The notes: generated by a model from the letters alone, not told the origin. A DNA stretch of 64,000 bases from Exophiala sp. HKRS030 (GCA_023897205.1 JAHWDD010000003.1:5459665-5523664); one strand, 5' to 3'. Positions 45,743 to 56,794 are shown, counted from the first letter of the stretch. Program-made: numbers and translations.

Positions 45743-46234
45743 TCACCGAATCACACCACCCACACCAGCCCATCCGAGAACAAACCCGCTCAACGCATCT
45801 GAGAACAGACCACCACCAAACCAAATCTCTCTCCATGCGCCCGAACCCTCATTCCTGCCCTTTTCATCAATAACCCTCGTGCCTGCAGTACCGGCGAAAT
45901 AGCGCTGCGCATTGGCGCCGGCCAGGACGAAGTAGAACAGCGCCGACAGCAGCAGATTGGCGGCCAGGTAGAAGGCGAAGCCGTACAGCGATTCGAGGCC
46001 GAGAATGCCGGCGGCAATGCCGAGGAGAAAACCCGATATGGATCGGATATTGGAGATTGTCTGTTTGGAAACAAGAAAAAGCGAGCGCGAGTGTTAGTGC
46101 GGGATCTCGTCTTGTCTGTCGCTATCTGCACTCTGGGAAGTTTTGGGGTGTATACGTACTCTGGTATTGTGGGCCAGTGACTCCGGGACCAGCGGGCTGA
46201 GGAAGACGGAGAGTTCGAGCGGTGTCGGCGCCAT
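45743..46234 (-). CDS. EMC6: ER membrane protein complex subunit 6
   Basis: Core membrane subunit of the EMC, which inserts tail-anchored and multi-pass proteins into the ER membrane. Two exons, 46234-46160 and 46060-45743, with a 99-nt intron (donor GTACGT, acceptor AAACAG), give 130 aa. Exon 1 encodes VPESLAHNTR and exon 2 continues TISNIRSISGFLLGIAAGIL, the conserved EMC6 junction. Two or three hydrophobic helices follow, and the C-terminus has REIWFGGGLFSDAL and GFVLGWAGVGGVIR, diagnostic of EMC6. The insert between the helices and the REIWFGG motif is longer and more polar than in yeast. Confidence 0.95.
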
Positions 46235-46454
46235 GATTGAGAGTCACAGATTGGTCGTAGCAACGACTTTGGGGCGATGTGAGATTATGTGAAAGTGAAA
46301 GCTACAGGGTTGCGATGTAGCCGTATCCCATAGCATCGTCTGTAGTGCCAAAGCTGCGGCGGAGTATGCGAGCGTTTTGTAATAAATATTCTTGGCAGTT
46401 CGACCGTGCCACTCACAGGGACCACGGCCACAACCTCGTGGCTCTCCCTACCTC

Positions 46455-46725
46455 CTACGTTGACGCCTTGCCAAGTAACCGAGAAGATCTTCTTGCAACT
46501 GCTGCACAGCGGGGACCAGGCTGGACCAAATTACAGCTGCGTCCCCGAGGCACCATATCGGGATATAATCTACGAATGAACCAGAAGTAGATCCGGTCGT
46601 AGAAGGCTATGACCTGATCAGCCCACGGCCACAGGTGACTAGAGTCGAGTCTCACCTATTAACAGTAGAGTCAGTGTTGTGAGGAAGAGGCAAGCGTAGA
46701 GGAGGAAATCGATAATGCTGGGCAT
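46455..46725 (-). CDS. Possible small single-pass membrane protein (spliced, 73 aa)
   Basis: Exon 1 (46725-46656) encodes MPSIIDFLLYACLFLTTLTL and is strongly hydrophobic. A 49-nt intron (46655-46607, donor GTGAGA, acceptor TCATAG) joins in frame to exon 2 (46606-46455), beginning FYDRIYFWFIRRLYPDMV and ending in a basic Arg/Ser-rich tail. The hydrophobic helix followed by aromatic and basic residues looks like a real membrane protein, and the total length is a multiple of three. I recognise no family. It lies 220 bp upstream of EMC6 on the same strand. Confidence 0.4.
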
Positions 46726-47303
46726 TGTCAAGCAGTCACTCTGACATGACTAGATGGGTGTTCAGCACTATGGAGGATGGGAATTGTTGAACCAATCACT
46801 TAAATTCAAAAGACGGCATCTGCTGTCGCCTGTGCCGTGGCGGGGATGGAGATACCTACGTATCTATGTGTTTTTACACAATCATTTGCTGGAACTAATA
46901 TAGTGGCTTTGCAGAATCCATTCATTCGACTTTATTACTCAAGTGATTGAAGAGAAGAGGGTAGAAAATGATGGAGAGGTCTGATTGATTCACCTGGAAA
47001 AGTCGTACATATATGTGTGTTAAGTGTTTAGTGTCAAAGTCATCCTGTGTAGAACTCGTTCAGTTCATCCTCTTTCGTTGATTGTAGGAGCATGGGTGGA
47101 ATTATTGGAGTAGCCCATGATGGATCGTTGAACCCTTCAGAACATGAATAAGGGACAGCCATAGGGTCGTTCGGATCCCGCCAAATGCCCATCTACAGTG
47201 GACATATCAAGTCAAATTGTCGTGGTCAAGAAAGAAGACCCAGCTTCAATTCTTTCAGTCATGCTCTTCCGTCACTGGCACCTTTTTGGTATTGTCATAG
47301 TTC
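46726..47303. other. Intergenic region, no gene seen
   Basis: 3' flank of VTS1 and promoter side of the small membrane-protein candidate; A/T-richer than its surroundings. Nothing else supported. Confidence 0.5.
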
Positions 47304-49198
47304 TCATAGTTTCCCTTCTGAACGAGCCTCCTTGACTTGCTCAAAAACCTGCAGGAAAGGTCAGATATTTGAAACCAGAATCTATAGTATTAGCAACTCA
47401 CCTTGAGCATCTTGTTTCGAGCTCCCAAGGCATTAACGCCTCGAGCGTCTAGGCCTTTATCGTCGAGCTCCACCAACTCATCCCACTTCAGATCTTTCAG
47501 GTTGTCGGTGTATTTATGTAGTCTTAATGATCGGAGCCATGCTGGTATGTCTTGAAGTAGAGATGGATCAGTTGGATCCTCGGGTGGTTTACTACTACCA
47601 CGCCGACCTCTTGGAGACCGACCACGGTTGATGTCAGAATGATCAGAAAGATATCCTTCACTCCCAATAACGGCAGGCATGAAGGTGGGAACACCACCAG
47701 GCATCATCAACGGAGATCCGTCATATGCGGCCAAAAATCCATTATGTTGTGGTGAGGCAAAGCTAGCTTGGCCTAGAGGAGTTTGCAGAGGCAGACCAGG
47801 AGAGTTGGGCCTCGACCGACGGCCCTGGGCAGCAGCGATTTGCTGAACTTGAATTGCTGCAACCTGTTGAGCGTTCAAAATCTGACCGTGGTCGTTAACC
47901 ATAATTGTATTGATACCTGGAATTCCTGATGCTGTCACACCAGGTGAGAGAGGCGCTTGCGTCTGCGGGTGGGGTTCATTAGACCTTGCGCGACGGTACT
48001 TTTTGACATCGTCCAAGGCGATACGGTTATTGACTGTGGATAGGGCGGCGAGTTTCATGGCGGTTGCATTGGCTACCATATCACTGTGAGCGGAAGCCTG
48101 GGCGAAGTTGGGCACCATAGGAGTGTTACTCATGGAGGCCCAGCTCTGATTTCCTACATTATATGGTGACAAGATTGGCAGATCAGCCGATAAATGATCG
48201 GAGCAGTCAGAGTGGTATTTTGGATGGAACCGGAAGGCGGGCCCATGGGCGGGGAGAACGAAGACCACCAGAAGACAACGGTGGTTGGGAAAATTGTCCC
48301 ATAGGCACATTTTGGTGTGTCTGTTGATGCTGACCGGAGGAAGACTTTGGGCGAGAGATTGGAGGTTGCTGTGAATCTGCACCTTGTCGCCAACTCATGG
48401 CATCCGTTTTGTTCTCCCTGGGCGCCGAGATGGTGGGAGCTACAAGTGAAGAGCGGTCTCCGATTGCGCTATTCCTGTTGGAAGGAGGTAGATTACCCGT
48501 CTGCTGGGCGTACTCGGCCTTTTGTTGTTGGATAGCGGCGACAGCGTCCGGGAACATGGCATGAATGGTCGACTGGTCGAGACCCGAATTGCGTTTGTTG
48601 CCAGCAGGAGATATCGGGGAACGGCCAAGGGAGGTTCTGCGATCTTCGACATTTAATTTGCTCATGGCGTCGCTCAAGCGGCTGGACATGGGGTCTTTCT
48701 CGCCAAAATTGGCTGGGACAAGACCCCAGGGATGGGATGGCTCTTTGACATTTGATTGAGAACCTGGGCGAAGAAGCGTTGCTGCATTTGGGTGGTTTGC
48801 TGTATCAAGGCATATGTGGCGGCCGTACGTTCAGCCTCGCTGAGAACGCGAAACCATTGTTCAATGGCGCTGAGCTCGTCTTTGAAATCTTGGTCTAGTG
48901 TCGCTGCGGCCATCTCCTCTAGCATGGTCTCGTACTGCTCGATATCCTGTATCCACTGTTCGCCCAACCTGTTTGTTTCATCCAGGCTGGCCTGCTGGGC
49001 CTGCTGGTTATAAAGGACCTCGGAAGCAGGACGGATTGATTTTGCAGAAAGAGGGGAGGTGAAGGACATGTCGGCAGAAGAGCGAACCTGGGGCCCATGG
49101 GTATTTGAAGTACCGATGGTCCGGGAGGTAGGCGGGCGCAGTGAAGTCTTTGAGGCATCCGGGGTACTGTTCCTGTTTCCGATTATATTGCTGGCCAT
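47304..49198 (-). CDS. VTS1: VTS1/Smaug SAM-domain RNA-binding protein, three one-base frameshifts
   Basis: Post-transcriptional regulator that binds stem-loop Smaug recognition elements and recruits the CCR4-NOT deadenylase (family knowledge). With three bases restored it is 614 aa: exon 1 49198-47402 and exon 2 47348-47304 around a 53-nt intron (donor GTGAGT, acceptor CTGCAG). The C-terminal SAM domain (about 548-606) reads [20 protein letters not shown] then [15 protein letters not shown], and the spliced end is [14 protein letters not shown]. The N-terminus has conserved helices around [20 protein letters not shown]. The frame breaks at G4 48690-48693 (plus strand), within 48239-48244, and at GG 48200-48201. 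Restoring them gives [19 protein letters not shown] and later [20 protein letters not shown]. The last two positions are less certain than the first. Confidence 0.93.
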
Positions 49199-49283
49199 GA
49201 TGACGACTCGAGTAGGTGTTAAACTCTAGAGTGGCACAAGTCCGGGTCAAGGTTACAGTAAGGATGGAATTAGCGGACAGGGA

Positions 49284-49307
49284 GACCAGTTGACCAGTTG
49301 ACCAGTT
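49284..49307. repeat. GACCAGTT octamer tandem repeat
   Basis: Three perfect copies in tandem, about 90 bp upstream of the VTS1 start codon, probably in its leader or core promoter. Confidence 0.85.
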
Positions 49308-49452
49308 GAATCGACGGCGGTGGTGTGGGTGGTGACACGGACAAATCTAGCTAATCATCAAGTTGAACTCGGAGATCGGACAGGAGATGTGTGCACAGAA
49401 GGAGCCGATTGGAGCCAGTCCAGCGGCGAGAGCAGAGAGGGTCAAAGGGTCA

Positions 49453-49482
49453 GTCGAAGGAGAGTCGAAGGAGAGTCGAATT
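49453..49482. repeat. GTCGAAGGAGA 11-bp tandem repeat
   Basis: Two full units and a partial third, about 255 bp upstream of VTS1. Confidence 0.8.
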
Positions 49483-50182
49483 GAGGCTTTGCTCAGCAGT
49501 GAAGATGCAACAAAGTAAGCTGATCGAGGATGATCAAAGACTGTTGCCGTAGTGGGAGGGTGAATAGGTGCGAATGAGTGGTCGAGGCTGCACGCGAGAT
49601 GTCTCAGACACAATCGAGGGAGGAACGGGCAAGCTGAGCCTACTCCGTAGTGAGCAAAGAGGCAAAAAGGCAAAAAATGCTCGAAATTGAAATCAGATTT
49701 GCTAGGGACGATACAGCGATGCCAACAAGACGCAGGGCTCGGATGGGAAATAGTAAAATAAATAAAAAAAAGGGAACTAGAAGCAATCGGAGCAAGAATG
49801 AAGTTGGATCAGATGGTAAAAGTAGTCGATTAGTGCTGTACTCCGTGGTTAGTGGTGGTCGATTGTGCTACTACTTCTACTCCTACTAATTACTGCCACT
49901 GTGGCACAGGGGAGTCACTTCCGTGATTTCTATCAACCACAGCAGAAAACATGTCCCAAAGCCCAAGGGTCAAAAGGCAGACGGGCCTAGGCAGCTTCTG
50001 TGGACTGGAGCTCGCCAGTGTTGGACAGCCTAAGGAGCCTGAGCGAGGCGTTCGGGCGTTGAACTTTAGCCTTTAGGCTTCGCTTCGTCCTTACTACTTG
50101 GTGAGCGGGCGCGCGGGTGGTTGTTCCCGTTTGGAGCTGAAAATAAGACAACTGAGACTCCTTTGGCCTGCAGCCTCCTAAT

Positions 50183-50228
50183 CCCTACCTGCTTCCCTAC
50201 CTGCTTCCCTACCTGCTTCCCTACCTGC
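50183..50228. repeat. CCCTACCTGCTT 12-bp tandem repeat
   Basis: Three perfect 12-bp units and a 10-bp partial fourth, in the VTS1-TFC4 intergenic region. Confidence 0.9.
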
Positions 50229-51252
50229 AGCTGCCTGGTCGTTTAGTTAACTAGTTAGTTAGTTCAGTAGTTAGTCGAATTGCTGATGCGGGTCTGGGGG
50301 CCAAATAAATAGTCAGAGATTCGGTGCAATACTGACAAGTTGCCCGTGGATGCCTTGGAACTTGCAAGTGCCTTGTTTCTCTGAATCTACCGAGTATTTG
50401 ATTGGGAATGGGGACGTCTCTGCTACTGGCCACTTGCCATTGCTCAGCCTAACACATGTGAAGAGAAGTTTGCCTTTGCGTCCAATATCAATTTCCTGGA
50501 ACCTGGCTTGCTGGCTGCATATCGCTAAGAACCTGGTACTTTCGTAGTACCCTCATTGGCTTCATGAGAACAACAGTGTCGGTCACCACCTTGCGAGCCT
50601 GACTCCCTTACCTCGCACCCTATGAATTCGCATGAGGACTCATATTTTGCATCGACTCGCTTTGATCACCATGCGCCTAATGTAAAGACACTTTTCCTCA
50701 CGAGACGAGGTAGAATTTTCAAGAATCCATGCCAAGAACTTACCACCTTCTAGGCTTACCGAGTACTCCATGCCTACCCGCGCCTGCCGTGTCTACCGGA
50801 CAGGTAGTGGAGGCCACTGGGAGGAAATAATTGTGTTTCATGTGACTTCCGCTAGCCACAGTCGCGTTTGATGCCGAGTCAAAAGCGACACCTTCCTATT
50901 GGTGCTTACGAGACACTACTATTTCTGCGCCACATCAAGTCGCCTGTGGCGTCAAACCTGTGGCGTCCTTCTTGCTAGCGCTTTGATTTCATTGCAAACT
51001 CTCCCCAGTCGGTACACTTCGACTGGACTTCAATCGAGTCACCGTATCTCAACTCGGGCTGAAGACGCTCTCTTTCCAGCAGATTGGTCCCCACATCCTC
51101 TTTCCTAGTCGATGACTTGAGAGGTACCGGCGGAAGTATCTTCTGACACCGGACCAATCCCATTTTTCAGTCTGATGTCTTGACCATGTTCCACATACTC
51201 GAGCATCAATTCGCGTATCATGGTGATAGATCACGGCTGAACCTCAATCAAG

Positions 51253-54200
51253 ATGACCCAACCCGACGAACCTCGTGACGATAGCCACTCATCTGTACCA
51301 GTAGCCTCAAACAAACCTATCGCTACTGGTGCGCTGCTCTATCCATGGATGAGTTATGTTCCATCAGTAAGCTATGAAGAACTTCGTGCCACTAAAGGCC
51401 TTTCTCAACCGTCGTCCGTCATCCAGGATGTACGCCAGAACACCATGCCATCGTCTGTGACCAACAGTGTCAATTATGGTCAGAGTTTGTTGCCACTAAC
51501 AACACCGGCACACAATCGACATAGTGTTGCATATTCCCCTCCGCATTCAAGGGATTCCTCAGCGAGTGCATCTTCGCAAAATCTGATGACGGAGCCTCAC
51601 AACTATCAACACCTCTCGTCTCGGCAACCTGCAACACTCCAGCCTTATACAGGGCACTCGACTGCGAACAATGGAATGTACGACCCTCTTGTGGAGCCGG
51701 TGCACTTTGAGTCGGGGCACAAAGATCATTCCAATTGGAAGTCCAACGAGTTGCTTGGCATCCATGCAGCTCCAGCTAAACGACATGATCGGATCGAGCC
51801 TGATCTGAACACACTTGCAAACGGATTCAATCCATCCAACTTTGATCCAAATTTGACCTTGGCCGGACACCAGTCATCGGCAATCGAGTCTCAGGTGGGT
51901 TACGATGATTTCAATAGTGACTTCGAAGCCTCCGATGATGGCAATGAGTCCATGGACGAAGCTCAAGAACAGGTAATCGAACAGACCATGGCATTGAGCA
52001 CCGTTGCAGCCTCGTCTGCAAAGCGTAGAGCAAGAACTCCGGACGACGAATCTGATCAGCCCCCGAACAAGCGTCGGAAGAAGGGCACAGGGCGAAGAGG
52101 CGGCTGGAGTCGAGGCATGAAGATCGGTCCCAGGCCAGCCATGGAGCCGAGTCCGGAGTTTACTCAACTTCATCAACAAGCATTGACTGCTTTCATCGAT
52201 GATCAAGACACGGAAAAGGCGCGCGATCTCATCCTTCAGGCAATCGCAATAAACCCGGAAATCTATGCGGCCCATGCTCTCTTATCGGAGATATTCTTTG
52301 CCAGAGACGAAACTGATAAGGCCATTGCGGCTCTTTTCAGTGGTGCTCATAGTGCTGCGCGAGATGCGAATGTCTGGCGCCAAGTTGCTGAGGCATGTCT
52401 TACTCATCCCACAGATGATAGACAAGTAGCTTTGCAGCAAGCGAGTTATTGTTATGCTCGAATCATTCACAATGATAGCCAAGATTACGAGGCTCGACTT
52501 GATCGAGCTGCCATCAGTCGCGAATTGGGAAACATTGGAAAAGCCAACAAAGATTTAGATGTGGTATTGCTCCATATGCCACGAGATCCGTTGGTGATGA
52601 GACAAATCGCCGAGATTGGCATTCAGAACAAGAATATTGCACGAGCAAAATCACTCTACGAGGAGACAATCGACTACTACAAGACGAATGGTATGCATGG
52701 TGCTGAGGATACTTTCTCATGGGCACATCTCAACACTTATATTCAGCTCCTGGTCAGCGAGGAACTCGATGACGCCGCTAGAGATAACGTCATAACCACG
52801 TTGCGGCAACTCTCCCGCTGGATTCTTGGACGTGTCGAAGAGGCGTTCTGGGACGATTATGTCGACGACGACCGAGAGTGGGATGGTGAAGACGAGCCAA
52901 GGAGGAATCTTGTACCGCAACATTTTCCGGGCGAACACCCTGTTGAATCGTACGGCATTGGGCTGCCTCTCGAGATTCGTGTCAAACTGGGAGTCCTGAG
53001 ATTAAAGCAGGGCGGCCATTTCATAGATGAGGCAATCGCTCATTTTGAATGGCTGGAACCGGAAGCCAGGGATGAACTTGCTACAGTCTACGAATTCCCG
53101 GATCTTTTCCTCGAAGTTGCTCAAGCTCTTTTGTCCATCCAAGACTACGAACAAGCGCTACGCTACTTCGAAGCTTTGCGGGATGTGGGTGCTTACAACG
53201 ACGTTGATTTCTGGCTTGGAATCGCCACTTGTTACTATTTTATCGGAGATAAACTACAAGCTATTGACTGCTATGAAGCAGCCAAGCTGGCAGACGATGA
53301 TTGTGGCGAGGCAAGAACTCAGCTAGCGAAACTCTATACAGACCTCGACGAAAAGGAGAAGGCCATGAAAAACGCCCGAGATGCAGTACGCATAGCTGAA
53401 GCAGCAACAAGGATTACTGAGAAGCGCAAATACGAACGCAAAGAAAATAGACTAGCTCGTAAAGCTGCCGAGAACGCATTGAGGCAGGCAGCTAGGCTCA
53501 ATGGACCTGCACCTGATGGAGTTCCGATTGAGCGAATCGAGGCTCGTCTGAACAGGATCAGACAACCAAAGGAGAGACCCAGACGCGGGTTGAAGCGTGC
53601 TTCTCAGCGCAAGGCCATCGCTACCAGCGATCGAGCCGAACCAGAAGGCGAGGCTGCAACATCTTCTGTGCCACGTTCCAAACCGAAGAGCTTGGAGGAA
53701 AAGGATGCTTATCGTACTTTAAATGTCGTTCGATTATACGACGAGCTTGTCTCAAATACCGAGGCGATGAGAAGCGGCGATGAAGAAGCCACTCAGAAAT
53801 GGATGGAGTGCGCAAGCAACCTTCTCACCGATTTCCGTAGTAATCGCAGATTCTTTCCCAATGACCGCGGCTATTCGACGTCTGATAATACAGTGGAAAC
53901 AAAATCTCACAAACGAGGACAAGGTACATACGGAATCGTCAGAGGAGAATATCAGCCGAGATCTCTTCCAGAATCCTTCACCACACAGGCATATCGCACC
54001 ATTTCCTTCCCAGCATGGCTCGATGTATTTCTTGAGCATGCACTCCTTCAAGCCAAATTCGTGAGTTCGACTGCATGCTACAAAACCATCAATTGGGCAC
54101 TGGACTGTGAAGCGTGGCATTGGGATTCTTCAGCCCAACTGCGTATCTACATCAGCTATTTCACATGCTGCCTCGCCCTTCGCGACGATGCGACACTTTT

Positions 54201-55293
54201 CAATGTCGTGCTGAGGTGGTTCTTGCGAACTTACCAGTTCTGCACAGATGCCTACCGGCTGTTCGCAGCGATAAACCTAGTGTTCCCGCACCCTATGGAC
54301 AAAGGCGGCAAAGACGGACAAATTGCCAACGCCCCATTCCGCAGTGGACCAAGCCAAAAATTCATGTTTCGTCAGATCATGATGATGGATGCAAACCTGC
54401 CACTTGACTATGACGGAGGTGGGGAATGGGGGCCTGTTCCAGACTTTATGCGCCGACAAAGAGACGGCGTGCGAATCGAGAACCAACAGAAACCCACTCG
54501 AAGTGCTGGAGACGGCGGTGGCGGCGGTGGGAACACAACCGCCGGAAGTGATGTCGACGCGGAATTCGAACTCGAGCCTGAAGTCGTGAGCAACAGCAAA
54601 TCGAGCGAGCCTCGTCAAGACAGCACCCAACCGCAATCGCATTCCGACGTCATCACACCGAAAGAAATGGACGTTGTCCTGCTGACACTTTACGCACACA
54701 TCCTATACGCAGGAGGCAGCTTCGTGAATGCACTGTCGTATTTCTACCGCGCACGGAGCCTGGATCCCAACAACCCGGTTCTCGCACTCAGCATCTCCCT
54801 GGCGTATTTCCACGAGATGCTCAAGCGCCAGAACGAGAACCGCCACATGTATGTTCTGCAAGGATGGGCGTTCTTCAACGAATACGTTGACGTGCGCAGA
54901 GCCGCTGCTCGAGAGAAAGACCGGGAGCATGATGAGAGACATGAGAGACGGGAACTTAATGCAGAAGCCGGATCCGAGACCCACTCGAGGCCTGGGTTGG
55001 GATTGCAGAGGACCGTCGAATTAGAGATCGAATTCAACCGGGCTCGCATCTGGCATATGCTAGGTATGTCCGATCTGGCTGTCAGGGGTTATAAACGGCT
55101 GTTAGCCCTGGCGTCCAGGGAGGAGGACTTTGTCAGTGACGACGAGACTGTCGAGGCGTCCAATAAGGACATTGATGTTGAGCCAGATCGTGAGTATAGC
55201 ATGGAGGCAGCGTATGCTATTCAGACCATGTTTGCATTGAGCGGGAATATGGATATGGCGAGAGATGTCGCAGAGAGATATCTCGTCGTTTGA
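51253..55293 (+). CDS. TFC4: TFIIIC subunit Tfc4 (Sfc4), TPR protein
   Basis: Large TPR subunit of TFIIIC, which binds the A box of tRNA genes and recruits TFIIIB for RNA polymerase III. 1346 aa in one exon, somewhat longer than yeast Tfc4. Residues 1-210 are Ser/Gln-rich. An acidic patch (SDFEASDDGNESMDEAQEQ) and a basic patch (NKRRKKGTGRRGG) precede the TPR array, which starts near PEFTQLHQQALTAFIDDQD and INPEIYAAHALLSEIF (about 300-340). More TPRs follow, for example EQALRYFEALRDVGAYNDVD. A charged KRKYERKENRLARKAAENAL helix lies after the central TPRs. The C-terminal TPR group includes YFYRARSLDPNNPVLALSIS. A Gly-rich run (GDGGGGGGN) lies between. The long intact frame contrasts with nearby frameshifted genes. 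Confidence 0.93.
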   Translation: MTQPDEPRDDSHSSVPVASNKPIATGALLYPWMSYVPSVSYEELRATKGLSQPSSVIQDVRQNTMPSSVTNSVNYGQSLLPLTTPAHNRHSVAYSPPHSRDSSASASSQNLMTEPHNYQHLSSRQPATLQPYTGHSTANNGMYDPLVEPVHFESGHKDHSNWKSNELLGIHAAPAKRHDRIEPDLNTLANGFNPSNFDPNLTLAGHQSSAIESQVGYDDFNSDFEASDDGNESMDEAQEQVIEQTMALSTVAASSAKRRARTPDDESDQPPNKRRKKGTGRRGGWSRGMKIGPRPAMEPSPEFTQLHQQALTAFIDDQDTEKARDLILQAIAINPEIYAAHALLSEIFFARDETDKAIAALFSGAHSAARDANVWRQVAEACLTHPTDDRQVALQQASYCYARIIHNDSQDYEARLDRAAISRELGNIGKANKDLDVVLLHMPRDPLVMRQIAEIGIQNKNIARAKSLYEETIDYYKTNGMHGAEDTFSWAHLNTYIQLLVSEELDDAARDNVITTLRQLSRWILGRVEEAFWDDYVDDDREWDGEDEPRRNLVPQHFPGEHPVESYGIGLPLEIRVKLGVLRLKQGGHFIDEAIAHFEWLEPEARDELATVYEFPDLFLEVAQALLSIQDYEQALRYFEALRDVGAYNDVDFWLGIATCYYFIGDKLQAIDCYEAAKLADDDCGEARTQLAKLYTDLDEKEKAMKNARDAVRIAEAATRITEKRKYERKENRLARKAAENALRQAARLNGPAPDGVPIERIEARLNRIRQPKERPRRGLKRASQRKAIATSDRAEPEGEAATSSVPRSKPKSLEEKDAYRTLNVVRLYDELVSNTEAMRSGDEEATQKWMECASNLLTDFRSNRRFFPNDRGYSTSDNTVETKSHKRGQGTYGIVRGEYQPRSLPESFTTQAYRTISFPAWLDVFLEHALLQAKFVSSTACYKTINWALDCEAWHWDSSAQLRIYISYFTCCLALRDDATLFNVVLRWFLRTYQFCTDAYRLFAAINLVFPHPMDKGGKDGQIANAPFRSGPSQKFMFRQIMMMDANLPLDYDGGGEWGPVPDFMRRQRDGVRIENQQKPTRSAGDGGGGGGNTTAGSDVDAEFELEPEVVSNSKSSEPRQDSTQPQSHSDVITPKEMDVVLLTLYAHILYAGGSFVNALSYFYRARSLDPNNPVLALSISLAYFHEMLKRQNENRHMYVLQGWAFFNEYVDVRRAAAREKDREHDERHERRELNAEAGSETHSRPGLGLQRTVELEIEFNRARIWHMLGMSDLAVRGYKRLLALASREEDFVSDDETVEASNKDIDVEPDREYSMEAAYAIQTMFALSGNMDMARDVAERYLVV

Positions 55294-55591
55294 CGAGGAC
55301 TCTACCCGCTAAACATTTTTGTATGATTATCGACGATTTACCCTGATATGTCAGTTCAAAAGCCGAATGAGGACAATGTTTGAACAGAAGAAAAATTGAT
55401 TTGCTCTATTGTAGTCGATGCAAAGTAGAGGCAATCGAATGAGAGCCAGCGGTTTTTTTATGTACAACAATGAACATATCCTCCATGTTCCGAGCCGACT
55501 TCACCAGTCTCCATCATCCGACCATATCTATCACCAGCGGACACATCTGCTCAGCAATGGTCTACATCTCACTCTGCACTAGCATCGACCT

Positions 55592-56440
55592 TTACTGTGC
55601 CTTGCTAGCGACCAACTTCTCAACGTCAGCAACACTTTGTTGAAGAATCTGCTGCAGAACTTTGGGGTTCTCGAGTTCCTTGGTGACCTTAGCGATGATG
55701 CTGTCGGCGAGCTCCTTCTGTTGACGTTGCTTGACCTGACCTTCATATCGAACCCAGCTTTCAAGGACAGTTTTGGCTTCGGCAGCCAAGGCGGTCTTCT
55801 GTTCGAGTTCAAATGCTTCAGCCTCGAGCTTAGCAGTTTCCTGTATTGTTGACTTAGTAGAGTATCTCCACATTTTCGAGATATTAGCTCACCTTTGAGA
55901 CCTCGAAAAGCTGCTTAGTGATCTCAACAACGCTGTTCAATGGCTTAACATCCTCGATTCTTGATTTGACAGCCTCGACGTGTCCCTCTCTTGCCGAGTT
56001 CAAAATCTCCTTATACTTGGCAATAGTGGACGCAGCCCATTCGTTATAAGCTGGGCCACCATACTTGAAGATTCCGTAGAAGACGCTCAACAAGCAGAAC
56101 GCCACAACCGATTCCTCATTGACCACGTATAGTTCATTGCTGATGGCCCAGACGGAGATACCGGCGCCAGCTGAGAGAATCGCGGTCTTGCTAGCAATTG
56201 ATGAGCCAGGGAGCGCGTCGACGATGGACTGAGCCTTCTTCTTGGGCTCTTCGGCCGGAACGTTGCTGGCATATCGTTGCGAGGTCAAAGGTGTTGTGAG
56301 GGCTGGTAAGGATCGAATTGGGAGAGAAGGTCGAAGTTTGGCAGCTCCTGAATTGGCAACGCAATTAGTCTCCGTGTCTGGTGCACGCACAAGGAACCAA
56401 GAATCTTACCGGCCGCACTCCTCGCCAGTCTAGAGGCCAT
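55592..56440 (-). CDS. ATP4: Mitochondrial ATP synthase subunit 4 (F0 subunit b)
   Basis: Peripheral-stalk subunit b of mitochondrial F1F0 ATP synthase. Three exons, 56440-56410, 56347-55893 and 55840-55592, give 244 aa, the usual length. Introns are 62 nt (donor GTAAGA, acceptor ATTCAG) and 52 nt (donor GTGAGC, acceptor ATACAG). The N-terminus MASRLARSAAGAAKLRPS is an Arg-rich mitochondrial presequence. PGSSIASKTAILSAGAGISV leads into two membrane helices (about 75-125), followed by the long charged stalk helix with KLEAEAFELEQKTALAAEAK and a C-terminus ending VASKAQ. It is head-to-head with the NOC4-like gene. Confidence 0.97.
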
Positions 56441-56794
56441 TGTGATTGTATATAGATTGCCTTGACAAAGACTGTTTGTGACTCGGTAGAGCTGGTTGAC
56501 GTTTCTTTGCCCGGGAGAGCTCTTTCCTTGCTTCGGCCTTGGCGTTCCAATAAAGCGCTAATCTTTATTTGTACTAGAGGCACATCTTGCTTGGCAAAAT
56601 TCCCCCTCCTCACAACGTTGCGTTGCTTCTCCAAAAAAAAGTTGTGTAAGTGGATATGGCAGAATGCCCAGTGCCTAAATAAAAGGCGGATGGGGCATAT
56701 CACTACACAAATCTTTCGCAACCACGACTAAGGATTACGGCTTACCGACATATATGAGAGCTGTGCTCTCGCAGGTTCCTCTCGCCCTGCAAGA
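56441..56794. other. Short divergent promoter between ATP4 and NOC4-like gene
   Basis: 354 bp. It contains no open frame that could supply the missing N-terminal half of the NOC4-like protein. The frame of that gene meets an in-frame TAA near 56730. A CTCGCAG sequence just upstream of 56795 resembles a splice acceptor. Confidence 0.5.

Larger units (their letters stand above)
49199..51252. other. Divergent intergenic region with minisatellites
   Basis: 2 kb between VTS1 and TFC4, presumed promoters. It holds 8-, 11- and 12-bp tandem repeats listed separately, plus TTAGTTAACTAGTTAG-like words at about 50244-50275. No gene seen. Confidence 0.5.

Noticed and set aside
3587..49198. Calling the six frameshifted genes pseudogenes or programmed frameshifts
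   Set aside because: All changes are one-base losses in short runs with conserved sequence on both sides and no other lesions; no slippery heptamer or downstream structure was evident.
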